The notes below the pieces were generated by a model. The model did not search any database, was not told where the DNA came from, and saw only the letters and a list, made by a program, of their open reading frames with translations. A program made the translations under genes and the position numbers. Source: SAR116 cluster bacterium AG-337-N21 (GTDB taxonomy: Bacteria > Pseudomonadota > Alphaproteobacteria > Puniceispirillales > Marisalimonadaceae). Taken from it: a DNA stretch of 64,000 bases. The stretch covers positions 124,001 through 188,000 of the forward strand of contig QBZZ01000001.1 in assembly GCA_003282145.1 (NCBI GenBank), in the 5' to 3' direction. Shown piece by piece: positions 44,921-53,185 of this stretch (positions are counted from its first letter, which is position 1; every line of letters begins with the position of its first letter).

Positions 44921-45023
44921 ATCTTTCTCCTCATAAATTAATTTTTTTCTAAAAATTAAATGTTTTAAAATTTAATAATATCATACAATATATTGTTTTA
45001 AAAAAAAATCTTGAGAAATAATA

Positions 45024-45566
45024 ATGAATGAAAATGAAATATCTTACTCGGTTGATACACTTATTTCTGAAGAACAAATTAAGAAAAGAATTACTGAATT
45101 GGGTCAGGAAGTAAATCAATTTTATAAAAATACAAATAAACTTCTTGTTGTTGGTCTTTTAAGAGGATCCTTTGTATTTATAGCAGATTTGGTCCGTGAA
45201 TTAAAAATACCAGTGGAAGTAGATTTTATGACAGCATCTAGTTATGGCAACTCTATGCAATCATCAAATAATATAAGAATCTTAACAGACCTAAATACAG
45301 ACATAAAAAACCTAGATATCTTATTAGTTGAAGATATTATTGATACTGGTCATACACTTAATCAAGTTATTAAATTGCTTAATAACAGGAAACCGAAAAG
45401 TCTTGAAGTTTGCTGTTTATTAAATAAATTTTCTAGGCGCGAAACAAATGTTGAAAGTAAGTGGGTAGGTTTTGATATACCTGACGAGTTTGTTGTAGGA
45501 TACGGCATTGATTATGCTCAAGACAACAGACATTTACCTTTTATTGGAAAAGTTGTTCAGAAATAA
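45024..45566 (+). CDS. hpt: Hypoxanthine phosphoribosyltransferase
   Basis: A 180-residue type I PRTase of HPRT length. Seen: the GLLRGSFVFIADLVREL PPi loop region near residue 44, VDFMTASSYGN, and the PRPP motif LLVEDIIDTGHTL (about 111-123). The C-terminal FVVGYGIDYAQDNRHLPFIG tail is typical of bacterial Hpt. It salvages hypoxanthine and guanine to IMP and GMP. A GAGA-like ribosome site lies upstream. It is a single gene; an unusual stem-loop region follows its stop. Confidence 0.93.
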   Translation: MNENEISYSVDTLISEEQIKKRITELGQEVNQFYKNTNKLLVVGLLRGSFVFIADLVRELKIPVEVDFMTASSYGNSMQSSNNIRILTDLNTDIKNLDILLVEDIIDTGHTLNQVIKLLNNRKPKSLEVCCLLNKFSRRETNVESKWVGFDIPDEFVVGYGIDYAQDNRHLPFIGKVVQK

Positions 45567-45568
45567 GT

Positions 45569-45636
45569 TGGGAATAGCTTAATTTATTTACCGTTTAGGT
45601 AGGATAATCGTGGAGATTTACAAAAAGCTATTCCCA
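45569..45636. ncRNA. Candidate structured RNA after hpt (12-bp closing stem, 44-nt interior)
   Basis: Bases 45569-45580 (TGGGAATAGCTT) pair without mismatch to 45625-45636. The enclosed 44 bases hold two possible short stems, TACC/GGTA (45589-45592, 45598-45601) and AATC/GATT. Such a long perfect outer stem separated by 44 bases is unlikely by chance. It lies between convergent genes (hpt stop and a minus-strand gene), so it could be a 3'-UTR RNA, a bidirectional end signal or a small RNA. It has no poly-T and is not a tRNA. Confidence 0.4.
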
Positions 45637-45679
45637 TCAATTCATAACTGCAAATCTCATGCCATATTGATACTTTATT

Positions 45680-46003
45680 TTATCCTATTTTAGTAAAGTT
45701 TTCTAAATTCATTTTATCTGAGTATTCAACTTCACACTCACCAGTAACTCTGGAAACAGATCCTCCCATTTCTTTAATATCTTGCCAAAACTGATCTGTC
45801 CAAGCAGATCTTTCTTTTAAAGCATAATCTTTATCTTTAAATACATGAAAAATTTCTACTTGTGTGTCAGTAACACTCAAAAAACTCCTAAAAATTAATC
45901 CTCCATCTTCAAACATGTATTTACTTTTTGATTTAAGTCGATCAAGAATAGCCTCTCTGGCTAATTTGTTTTGAAATTTAATTGTAATTGTAGTCCCAAA
46001 CAT
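45680..46003 (-). CDS. Hypothetical small protein, possibly ABM-like ferredoxin fold
   Basis: A 107-residue soluble protein with no signal peptide. Two beta strand-rich halves (FGTTITIKFQNK, VEIFHVFKDKDYALKERSAW) give a layout like monooxygenase-type dimeric alpha/beta barrels, but no catalytic residue stands out. It lies 20 bases after the zinc alcohol dehydrogenase gene on the same strand and probably shares its transcript. I do not recognise a family. Confidence 0.55.
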   Translation of the reverse strand: MFGTTITIKFQNKLAREAILDRLKSKSKYMFEDGGLIFRSFLSVTDTQVEIFHVFKDKDYALKERSAWTDQFWQDIKEMGGSVSRVTGECEVEYSDKMNLENFTKIG

Positions 46004-46023
46004 TTTTTAGCTTTCCCTATTTA

Positions 46024-47166
46024 CTAAACATTATGAGGTTTAATAACTATTTTAATTGCATCATCTATTCTTTCTCGAGCATACTTTAATGCAATTGGCA
46101 AATCAATCATGTCAAATGTATGAGTGTGCACTAGTTTTGCATCAAATTTTTTCTCTTTCATAAACTCCATTGCTCTATGAGTGGCGCTTTTACCCTCACC
46201 TCTAATTCCAAACATGTAAATATTATTTATAACCATGTGCGGAATGTTAATTTTAACGGCATTGTGAGGGAAAGCTGCCAAACATATTTTTCCTCCCCTA
46301 TTCGTCATCATGATGGCATCATTTAATGCCTGTTCAGTACCTGCACATTCCACTACATAATCTGTACCCTTTTCACCAACTATTTTTTTAACAGCTTGAA
46401 CAATATCTTTTTCATTTTTTATATTAAGTGTGAAGTCAGCACCGAGTTTTCTCCCAATTTCTAGGCGACTATCTCTTGTACCAATTAGAATTACCGGACC
46501 TGCACCTAAAGCCTTTCCAACTGCAACACCTAACAAACCGATTGGGCCAGGTCCAATAACCACGAGACTTTCACCAGCGATAAGACCTCCTAATTCTGTC
46601 AGCCCATACATAGTAGTACCAGCTGTAACAACCAAAGTTGCTTCTTCATCAGACATAGTGTCTGGAACTTTTATTAATGTATTTATGTTATTTATAGCAT
46701 ACTGCTTAAATCCACCATCTGTTGTAAATCCATTTGCTCTATGACCTTTATTAACATCTCCATAGTTAAGGCCATAATTGTGGCAGGAGGTATACATGCC
46801 CATACGACACCTCTTACATTGCCCACATCCAGAATGAATTTCTACAGTAACCCTATCTCCAATATTAAATTCATCAACAGATGGTCCTAAGGCTACTACT
46901 GTTCCCATATATTCATGTCCTGGGGTAAAATTTTTATTAAATGGTAATCCACCCTCTATTAATGCTGGAGGTCCATGACTTATAACATCAAGGTCAGTTG
47001 CACAAATAGCTACTGCGTCTATTTTAATTAGAACTTCTGATTTATCTGGCATTTCTACTATTTTGTCGACCAAAGATAACTCATCAGGATTTCCTAAAAC
47101 CCAAGCTTTCATTTTCTCAGGTATAGGAAATTTTTGAGATGTTTTTCCTTTAAATTTTATGGACAT
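46024..47166 (-). CDS. Zinc-dependent alcohol dehydrogenase (MDR; threonine-dehydrogenase-like)
   Basis: A 380-residue medium-chain dehydrogenase. Seen: catalytic zinc residues in AICATDLDVISH and GHEYMG near 94-100; structural-zinc cysteines in CGQCKRCRMGMYTSC near 135; NAD loop GPGPIGLLGVAV near 215; and CAGTEQALNDAIMMTNRGG. It oxidises an alcohol or polyol. The substrate is not readable. It has about 30 residues of extra N-terminal sequence before the usual MKAWVLGNPDE start, so the real start could be at the internal methionine. It is coupled to the small hypothetical protein. Confidence 0.85.
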   Translation of the reverse strand: MSIKFKGKTSQKFPIPEKMKAWVLGNPDELSLVDKIVEMPDKSEVLIKIDAVAICATDLDVISHGPPALIEGGLPFNKNFTPGHEYMGTVVALGPSVDEFNIGDRVTVEIHSGCGQCKRCRMGMYTSCHNYGLNYGDVNKGHRANGFTTDGGFKQYAINNINTLIKVPDTMSDEEATLVVTAGTTMYGLTELGGLIAGESLVVIGPGPIGLLGVAVGKALGAGPVILIGTRDSRLEIGRKLGADFTLNIKNEKDIVQAVKKIVGEKGTDYVVECAGTEQALNDAIMMTNRGGKICLAAFPHNAVKINIPHMVINNIYMFGIRGEGKSATHRAMEFMKEKKFDAKLVHTHTFDMIDLPIALKYARERIDDAIKIVIKPHNV

Positions 47167-47230
47167 GACAAAAACCTTATTAAAGGTTAATCAATCCATT
47201 TAAACAACAATTTGTCAAACACGATTATAT

Positions 47231-48103
47231 TTAAATATTATATTTCTTTTTATACTCACGCCAAGTAGTAAACAATCCTGAACCAATAACAATTATTACA
47301 CCTATTACAATCATAGAATTTATACTTTCAGAAAAAATTGTCACTCCAATTATAGATCCAAAGACCAATTGAAGATAAGAAAAAGGTTGTATAACAGACG
47401 CTTCTGCAACCTGTAATGTTTTTACCATCATAAAATGTGAACTAGCACTTAACAAACACATGATAAAAAGCCACAAATAATCCTCTTCAAGAATATTATT
47501 CCAAATAAACAAACTAATTATACTCATAGTTACAGTCCCTCCTATACCTGTCCAAAAAAAACTAGTAATGGCTGAATCTTGCCTGGAAACATATCTTGTT
47601 AAAATTAGATAAACTGCAAACATTACAGCACCTATTAGTGCAAAAATTGATCCCTCAGAAATAATATTTGTGGAAGGCCTTAAAATAATAATCACACCTA
47701 CAAAACCTACAAAAATTGCCGTCCACCGTCTCCAGCCAAACTTTTCACCTAAAAAAGGAACAGACAAACCTGCGACAATCAGAGGATAACAGGCGATAAT
47801 TGCATGTGTTTCAACAAGACCTAATAGGGTAAATGTGTAAACAACTAGACAATTATTTAATGATAAAATGAGACCTCGTGTAAATTGTTTATATGGCTGT
47901 TTAGTATATAATATTTTTGTCAAACTATTCTTAAGAAATAAACATGAAATGATCATAATCATAGCAATAAACCAATAACGCATAGTAACTAAAGTGAAGA
48001 CATTATTGCGTTCAGCTAAGAACCTAGAAACACCATCCATAGCTGAAAACATAAATGTAGTCACAACCATTAGGCATATTCCTAAAAGGACATTATTTTG
48101 CAT
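47231..48103 (-). CDS. EamA/DMT-family transporter
   Basis: A ten-helix transporter of about 290 residues with two EamA repeats. The GWRRWTAIFVGFVGVIIILRP segment (outlined) is typical of the end of the first repeat. The upstream ATG at 48163 would add a 20-residue stretch ending FRVFMQN. I start at the ATG at 48103, just before the first helix, because no ribosome site decides either way. DMT members export metabolites. A strong terminator hairpin sits between this gene and the next upstream gene, so it is transcribed separately. The substrate is unknown. Confidence 0.85.
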   Translation of the reverse strand: MQNNVLLGICLMVVTTFMFSAMDGVSRFLAERNNVFTLVTMRYWFIAMIMIISCLFLKNSLTKILYTKQPYKQFTRGLILSLNNCLVVYTFTLLGLVETHAIIACYPLIVAGLSVPFLGEKFGWRRWTAIFVGFVGVIIILRPSTNIISEGSIFALIGAVMFAVYLILTRYVSRQDSAITSFFWTGIGGTVTMSIISLFIWNNILEEDYLWLFIMCLLSASSHFMMVKTLQVAEASVIQPFSYLQLVFGSIIGVTIFSESINSMIVIGVIIVIGSGLFTTWREYKKKYNI

Positions 48104-48166
48104 AAAAACTCTAAACAAGAAATGAACTAAATTTATATATTGTTTGAAAAGGTCTAACAACAATAA

Positions 48167-48194
48167 AAAATAGAGACCCTATGGTCTCTATTTT
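48167..48194 (-). terminator. Rho-independent terminator after the DapA-like gene
   Basis: AAAATAGAGACC (48167-48178) pairs perfectly with GGTCTCTATTTT (48183-48194) around CTAT. On the minus strand the stem is followed by TTTT within the arm and further T-rich sequence. It lies 63 bases after the stop of the DapA-like gene and about 60 before the EamA start, and marks the end of the csaA/dapA-like transcript. Confidence 0.85.
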
Positions 48195-48256
48195 AAATAA
48201 GGAGGAATATAATTTAATTACTTTCTGATTATACTTACGACATTTAAAAAAAAAGT

Positions 48257-49180
48257 TTAACTTAGAGATAAACTATCTTGTAAAGTTTTAACTTGATTTA
48301 TATGCATAAAAGCCTCTTCATGCTGAAATGAGTCAAAATTCTTGATAGGTGGTCGACATGTACTTGTATCAAATATTCCTTCTTGAACACGTAACAATTT
48401 TGAAAATTTAATAGCTATATCAATATGCTGATGAGTAAAAGATAAAATTGGTAAAATTTGATAAAATAATTGTCTGGATGCTTCAATTTTATTTTCAGTA
48501 AATAACTTATAAATTTTATTATAAATAATCTCCATCGTCGAAGGAATAAACGCATGTACTCCTCTATTTAATGCTTCTATCATTCCCATAATAGCCCATC
48601 CACCACTAAGATGTAATTGATGATTTGCTGCTTCTAAGATCCTAGAATATTTAGGACCAGAATTTAATACTTCTATTTTTAAAGCTTTGAACTTATTGAT
48701 GTTTTTAAATAGTAACATTATGTCTCCGTCGCTCATCCCATTATCTGTCCAAGATAAATCCTGTATCATTAAATTGTGTGGACCTGCTTCAGCAATTTCA
48801 TTAAAACATTGTAACAGTTCACTTCCAGAAACGTTCTCAGGAGTCTGGCATAATATCCAATCAGCGCCTGATTCTTTTGCAGATTTTGCCAAAGCTACTC
48901 TATCTTTTTGATTTTTTGCACTACAACTTATAATTATAGGTATTCTATTTTTATTATAACTTAAACATTCATCAATAATCATCATCTTTTCTTCAAAAGA
49001 TAAACTTGAGTTTTCACCTGCAACAGCTCCAACAAGCATGCCTGAGCACCCAGTGGAAATTGTATGATCAATAAGGTTTTTTAAGCTAGGTATGTCAATT
49101 TTATTTTGATTACAAAAAGGAGTGTGAAGACTGGGTATAATTCCTCTGAGACCATCAATTAGTTTTTTTTCTTTATCCAA
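48257..49180 (-). CDS. Dihydrodipicolinate-synthase-family (DapA-like) lyase/aldolase
   Basis: A 307-residue class I aldolase-fold protein with GAVAGENSSLSFEEK near residue 45 in place of the GTTGE loop, and KALKIEVLNSG containing the Schiff-base lysine near 165. The YN-x-P motif of DapA is replaced by an IQDLSW stretch, so this is not the biosynthetic enzyme but a catabolic relative (for example of sugar acids or hydroxy acids). It overlaps the CsaA-like gene by eight bases, so they are coupled. The substrate is unknown. Ends at a clear terminator. Confidence 0.82.
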   Translation of the reverse strand: MDKEKKLIDGLRGIIPSLHTPFCNQNKIDIPSLKNLIDHTISTGCSGMLVGAVAGENSSLSFEEKMMIIDECLSYNKNRIPIIISCSAKNQKDRVALAKSAKESGADWILCQTPENVSGSELLQCFNEIAEAGPHNLMIQDLSWTDNGMSDGDIMLLFKNINKFKALKIEVLNSGPKYSRILEAANHQLHLSGGWAIMGMIEALNRGVHAFIPSTMEIIYNKIYKLFTENKIEASRQLFYQILPILSFTHQHIDIAIKFSKLLRVQEGIFDTSTCRPPIKNFDSFQHEEAFMHINQVKTLQDSLSLS

Positions 49181-49520
49181 TTAAAGTACCATTTTCTAGC
49201 TCAATATCTGGGCGTAATAAATGAACATTTTTACCAGAAATAGCCCCTAGTATAAGAACTTCAGAAGTGAACCCCGCAACTTTTTTTGATGGCAAGTTAC
49301 ATACTGCAACAACTTGTCTTCCTATTAATTCTTTTAATGGATAATTAGTAATCTGAGCTGATGTGTATTTGAGCCCTACTTTTGTGCCAAAATCAATTTT
49401 TAAAATATATGCAGGTTTTTTTGCCTTAACATTTTTGGATGCTTCTAAAATTGTTCCTAAAACAAGGTTTAATTTAGAAAAATCATTAATAGAAATCTCT
49501 TCATTATTTGATAAGAGCAT
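49173..49520 (-). CDS. csaA: CsaA-like tRNA-binding-domain protein
   Basis: A 115-residue OB-fold protein. The pattern NLVLGTILEASKN, KAKKPAYILKIDFG, SAQIT and GRQVVAVCNLPSKKVAGFTSEVLILGA (outlined) matches the CsaA/EMAP-II tRNA-binding family. CsaA is described as a small dimeric protein with chaperone or secretion-linked activity in Bacillus. Its end overlaps the DapA-like gene by eight bases. It follows a bactofilin gene. Confidence 0.85.
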   Translation of the reverse strand: MLLSNNEEISINDFSKLNLVLGTILEASKNVKAKKPAYILKIDFGTKVGLKYTSAQITNYPLKELIGRQVVAVCNLPSKKVAGFTSEVLILGAISGKNVHLLRPDIELENGTLIG

Positions 49521-49524
49521 AGAT

Positions 49525-49872
49525 TTATTTTTTACTTAATTTAATTAAATTTTTCATTTTAGAAATGTTTTGAACCATCTTAGATTTTAACATTCCACCC
49601 GAATCAATAATAATATTACGATACATGACGTCCCCATCTACAACACCAGTTGATTTTAAATGTAGATTTTCAGCTTGAATATCTGCATTCATTTCACCTT
49701 CAACTATAATGTTTTCAGCAGATACATAACCAATAAAAATACCTGATTTCTTAATATACAAGTTTTTAACATATAAAGAACCCTCAAAATTTCCATAAAG
49801 CTCTAAATCTCCAGATCCAGAATATTCACCTTTAAAAAAAGAGTCTTCCGTAATTCTAATTGATTGTTTCAT
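49525..49872 (-). CDS. Bactofilin
   Basis: A 115-residue polymer-forming cytoskeletal protein. The stretches FKGEYSGSGDLELYGNFEGSL, VSAENIIVEGEMNADIQAENL and VDGDVMYRNIIIDSGG give the right-handed beta-helix repeat of bactofilins. Bactofilins assemble into filaments at the membrane and guide cell shape or stalk synthesis in Caulobacter. GGAAAA precedes the ATG. Small size is normal. No nearby M23 peptidase gene, which is a common partner. Confidence 0.88.
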   Translation of the reverse strand: MKQSIRITEDSFFKGEYSGSGDLELYGNFEGSLYVKNLYIKKSGIFIGYVSAENIIVEGEMNADIQAENLHLKSTGVVDGDVMYRNIIIDSGGMLKSKMVQNISKMKNLIKLSKK

Positions 49873-49942
49873 ATTTTTTCCAACTAACTAAGCAAATTAA
49901 TCATGCAAAGTTTTAATATTAAATCAATAACAATTAAGGCTC

Positions 49943-50299
49943 TCACTCGTTACCAATACATTTTAAGGTTAAGTCATTAGTATATATTTCATTATAGCTT
50001 TCTTTAATAGATCTTAAAATAGAATTGAATGCCAAAGATTTATCTTTAATAATAAATATGTAATTAAGAATTGGATCATTATCTTTAGAACCTTTACTAA
50101 TGGCCATTAACATTTTTTCAGAATTTTCCACAATTTTATATTCCGAGGGCTCACCCTTTTCATCTTCATATTTTAATAATTGATCCTCTATAAACATTTT
50201 TGAAAAACGACCATATTTTTTGTCAATACATGAAAATTCCAATGCGTGAGAATTGAAAGAATAAAATAAACAAAAAATTATTAAATATATGAATTTCAT
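49943..50299 (-). CDS. Secreted protein of unknown function
   Basis: A 118-residue protein with a clear signal peptide (MKFIYLIIFCLFYSFNSHA) and cleavage likely after SHA. The mature part has two cysteines (one near its start in FSCIDK, one near the end in LKCIGNE) that could form a disulfide. No family is recognised. It lies alone between bactofilin and a plus-strand short gene. Confidence 0.6.
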   Translation of the reverse strand: MKFIYLIIFCLFYSFNSHALEFSCIDKKYGRFSKMFIEDQLLKYEDEKGEPSEYKIVENSEKMLMAISKGSKDNDPILNYIFIIKDKSLAFNSILRSIKESYNEIYTNDLTLKCIGNE

Positions 50300-50394
50300 T
50301 AAAGTTCCCTATTTAAACCCATAAAACACTAAGTAATTTAAAATATTATTAAAATAATCTAACATACCTTAAAATAACTTTAATAAATTATAAA

Positions 50395-50532
50395 ATGAAA
50401 AAGCAAACTACTCTATTATTTATCTTTTGGGCTCTAGCTTTTATTGTTGTCGCTTGGTTATTCCCTTTCATGGCCAGAGAAAATAACTTTTTAAATGATT
50501 TTTTATCATATTGTGTAACATTTATAAAATGA
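50395..50532 (+). CDS. Short single-helix membrane protein before SCO
   Basis: A 45-residue open frame from ATG at 50395 to TGA at 50530. The sequence has a short charged start (MKKQTT), a hydrophobic helix with two tryptophans (LLFIFWALAFIVVAWLF), then a polar tail. It is 55 bases upstream of the SCO gene on the same strand. Its Shine-Dalgarno is weak. It could be a small cytochrome-oxidase assembly partner, but this is a guess. Confidence 0.4.
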   Translation: MKKQTTLLFIFWALAFIVVAWLFPFMARENNFLNDFLSYCVTFIK

Positions 50533-50587
50533 CAAGGATTTTATAAAAGAGTAAAAAGATAAATAAACTCAATCTAGACTAAATTTC

Positions 50588-51193
50588 ATGACTCCCACAA
50601 ATAAAAAAATAATTCTAATATCTACAATTATAGTTTCTTTTGTAATTATTTTAATTGCAACATTTATGTTTGCAGAGCATCTATCTCGCCAGAATAGTCC
50701 TAAGAATATATTAGACGTCATTAAAAATATAAATTTGGTTGATCAAAATGGAAATCAATTTAATAAAGAAAGTCTTAACGAAAAACCATCTTTACTTTTT
50801 TTTGGATTCACACACTGTCCTGAAATTTGTCCAACAACACTAACCCAATTATCGTCAGTTACAGAAAATCTTAAACCTCCTATTAATTTAACAAATATAA
50901 TTTTCGTTACATTAGACCCTAAACGTGATACCCAAGATCACTTAAAAGATTACATTCAATATTTCAATAAAGATGTAATTGCTATTACAGGTAAAATTAA
51001 TGAAATCAAAATTTTGGCTGACAATTGGAATGTATTTTTTGAAACTATTGGTTCATCGAAAGATAATTATAATCTAAACCATACAGCTTCTGTCTTTATG
51101 CTTGATAGAAAAGGTGTTTTTAGAGGAACTATTGCTTGGGGCGAAAATGAAGAAACTATAATAAAAAAGATAATTAATTTAAATAAATATTAA
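50588..51193 (+). CDS. SCO1/SenC copper chaperone
   Basis: A 201-residue protein with an N-terminal membrane anchor (residues 8-28) and a thioredoxin-like domain. The copper site is complete: CPEIC with Cys77 and Cys81, and His165 in LNHTASVF. SCO proteins deliver copper to the CuA site of cytochrome c oxidase in the periplasm. It converges with the ModA gene, the ends overlapping by four bases. No cox genes are in this window. Confidence 0.92.
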   Translation: MTPTNKKIILISTIIVSFVIILIATFMFAEHLSRQNSPKNILDVIKNINLVDQNGNQFNKESLNEKPSLLFFGFTHCPEICPTTLTQLSSVTENLKPPINLTNIIFVTLDPKRDTQDHLKDYIQYFNKDVIAITGKINEIKILADNWNVFFETIGSSKDNYNLNHTASVFMLDRKGVFRGTIAWGENEETIIKKIINLNKY

Positions 51194-51972
51194 TCAAAAA
51201 CATATCCAAATCTTTTTAAGTCTTCTTTAGTTCTTTCAGAAGAAAGAAACTTTAAAAAAAGTATTGCATTATTTTTTTTCTCACCATTTTTGAGTAAAAT
51301 AGCATCTTGTTTTATAGGCGAATATAAATTTTGAGGAATTTCCCATGTTTTTCCCTTCTCATTATTACTTAGAAAATCTGCCTTGGAAACAAAACCTAAA
51401 TCTAAATTACCAAAGAAGCTCATTAAAAAAACTTGATTAACACTTTTACCTAAGACAAGCTTTGGAGATATTTCTTTAATAACTTTTAATGATTTTAGAA
51501 CTTCTATAGCAGCTCTTCCATATGGAACATATTCTGGTTTTCCAATTCCAATATAATTAATTTTATTTGAAGTTAAGAATTGAGGAAAACTTTTGCCAAA
51601 AAGATGTTTTTTCGTACTGTACACGACTAATTTTCCAGTTGCATATGTAAAACGTGTTCCTTTTATTGCCTTAGTAGTTCTTTCAAGTTTTTTTGGCTGA
51701 TTTTGATCAGCTGACAAAAAAATATCTAGTGGGGCTCCATTTATAATTTGTGAGTATAAACTTCCACTGGAACCACTTGAAATAAATATTTTGCCACTTT
51801 TTATACTTTTAAAGTTTTCTTTTAATGCTTTCATGGGTGTCAAAAAATTTGAAGCTACACCAATATAAATATCTTCTGCAGATAGATGCTTAAAAGGGAT
51901 GGTGTTTAAAAATATTAATAATAAATATAATAATATGAAATTAATTTTTAATTTACTTCTTGTTAAAAACAT
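51190..51972 (-). CDS. modA: Molybdate-type ABC transporter substrate-binding protein (ModA-like)
   Basis: A 260-residue periplasmic protein with a long N-terminal hydrophobic signal region. Family landmarks: IYIGVASNFLTPMKALKENF near residue 35 (outlined), SSGSSGSLYSQIINGAPLDIFLSAD, and GKLVVYSTK near 120. ModA binds molybdate or tungstate. No modB/modC permease genes are beside it, so the transporter is encoded elsewhere or this is an orphan binding protein. It is next to a MOSC-domain gene, which also acts on molybdenum chemistry. Confidence 0.88.
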   Translation of the reverse strand: MFLTRSKLKINFILLYLLLIFLNTIPFKHLSAEDIYIGVASNFLTPMKALKENFKSIKSGKIFISSGSSGSLYSQIINGAPLDIFLSADQNQPKKLERTTKAIKGTRFTYATGKLVVYSTKKHLFGKSFPQFLTSNKINYIGIGKPEYVPYGRAAIEVLKSLKVIKEISPKLVLGKSVNQVFLMSFFGNLDLGFVSKADFLSNNEKGKTWEIPQNLYSPIKQDAILLKNGEKKNNAILFLKFLSSERTKEDLKRFGYVFD

Positions 51973-51978
51973 AACAGA

Positions 51979-52230
51979 TTAACTGAAAAAATTACTGAAA
52001 TAGTCAGCTATAAAAATTATGATTATTATTAATATTATAAAAATAAATAAAATCGTCTGTAGATAATCACTAATTAAAACAACTATAAATTGTTTTGTTT
52101 CTACAATTCCTAAGAAAATCAAAAATAAAATTAAAGATAAAGGAAAAGTTAAAATAAATAAGGTAGAAAAAATCCAGAATTTCATAAAACCCATTTCTTT
52201 AAATCTGTTTTTTTCTTTAACTGAATTTAT
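51979..52230 (-). CDS. Small two-helix membrane protein, possible ATA start
   Basis: The ATG at 52194 opens a 71-residue protein with two strongly hydrophobic helices (FWIFSTLFILTFPLSLI and LFIFIILIIIIIFIADYF). GGAGG at 52237-52241 is six bases upstream of an in-frame ATA at 52230, which would add twelve residues (INSVKEKNRFKE), while no ribosome site precedes the ATG. I give the longer form. It lies six bases upstream of the modA-like gene on the same strand. No family is recognised. Confidence 0.5.
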   Translation of the reverse strand: MNSVKEKNRFKEMGFMKFWIFSTLFILTFPLSLILFLIFLGIVETKQFIVVLISDYLQTILFIFIILIIIIIFIADYFSNFFS

Positions 52231-52279
52231 TTTATGCCTCCAAAAAAGTAGAAAACTAGTTATTAATTAAACTTATTAT

Positions 52280-53059
52280 TCAATCTATCAATAACTTATC
52301 TGAAATTGAAACAAGACCAGTTTTTATAACTCTTGCGTAGACTCCTAAATCAAAGTGTCCATAATGAGCATTAATTTCATTTGGTATATTGATGTCTCGA
52401 ATAGCACTTTCAGGATTTACATTGGTTGCTCCACACCTCTGTGTTTTTTTAAAAACTTCTAGGATGCAGTCACCAACAGAAATTTTTTTTCCAATCCAAT
52501 TAAATTCTTCCCAAGGATTTCCATTATGTATTAAGAGGTTACCACGAAACCTAGAAGGTGCAATTTTCCTACCAAGTTTTTTTTCAAACTCACTTATTGT
52601 ATTTAGGTTTATTATGGACACAGCTTTGTCTGGAATATCTGAAAATGAATGAGTTAAGTTATTGTTATTTTGAATTTTAATTCCTTGCACTAATTTTGGC
52701 TTATTATCAATTCCTAAATTTAAGTAATTTTGAAAAAAAGTTTCAACTTTTTTAATATTTTTTTCTTTCAGAAGAATTTCATTAATAACAACTTTATTAT
52801 CAAGATTTATAGTCAATTTTCTAGTTTTTGGATCAAATTTAGTTTCTAATTTAGCTAATTTTTCTTCTTTTACTAAAGCTAAAAAATTTGTTTTTCTTAA
52901 ATAAACTGGATTGTTTCTGTCGTAAGTAACATGTGACCTAGAAAATGCAAACTCACGATCTCCAGGTAAAACTTGATTTTTTTCTAGTATGATTTTTTCA
53001 ATATTTTCACCTGAAAGTCCTTTGATAGGATATCGGACTATACTCTTAATTTTATTCAT
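52280..53059 (-). CDS. MOSC domain protein
   Basis: A 259-residue protein with the MOSC N-terminal beta-barrel (IVRYPIKGLSGENIEKIIL, GDREFAFSR near 33) and the C-terminal MOSC domain with the conserved cysteine in QRCGATNVNPES near 215. Members bind molybdopterin or act in molybdenum cofactor sulfur transfer or reduction of N-hydroxylated compounds. It is separated by about 50 bases from the small membrane gene and lies near ModA. No electron-transfer domain is fused, so an unknown partner would be needed. Confidence 0.88.
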   Translation of the reverse strand: MNKIKSIVRYPIKGLSGENIEKIILEKNQVLPGDREFAFSRSHVTYDRNNPVYLRKTNFLALVKEEKLAKLETKFDPKTRKLTINLDNKVVINEILLKEKNIKKVETFFQNYLNLGIDNKPKLVQGIKIQNNNNLTHSFSDIPDKAVSIINLNTISEFEKKLGRKIAPSRFRGNLLIHNGNPWEEFNWIGKKISVGDCILEVFKKTQRCGATNVNPESAIRDINIPNEINAHYGHFDLGVYARVIKTGLVSISDKLLID

Positions 53060-53185
53060 TTACATAACCAATTTTTAATACTCATAGGTATTGTAATTTG
53101 AAATATTTTTTTATGTATCTTATTTTTAACTTTAGATTTCTAAGATGTACTTAAAATGACTACATTTAAATTTTAAATTTGGAAA

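Noticed and set aside
45569-45636. tRNA interpretation of the hpt 3' element
   Set aside because: A 7-bp acceptor-like end is visible, but the D, anticodon and T arms with GTTCRA are absent and the pairing continues as one long stem.
47173-47188. AACCTT-ATTA-AAGGTT inverted repeat upstream of the zinc alcohol dehydrogenase
   Set aside because: Only six base pairs and no neighbouring regulator; could be chance.
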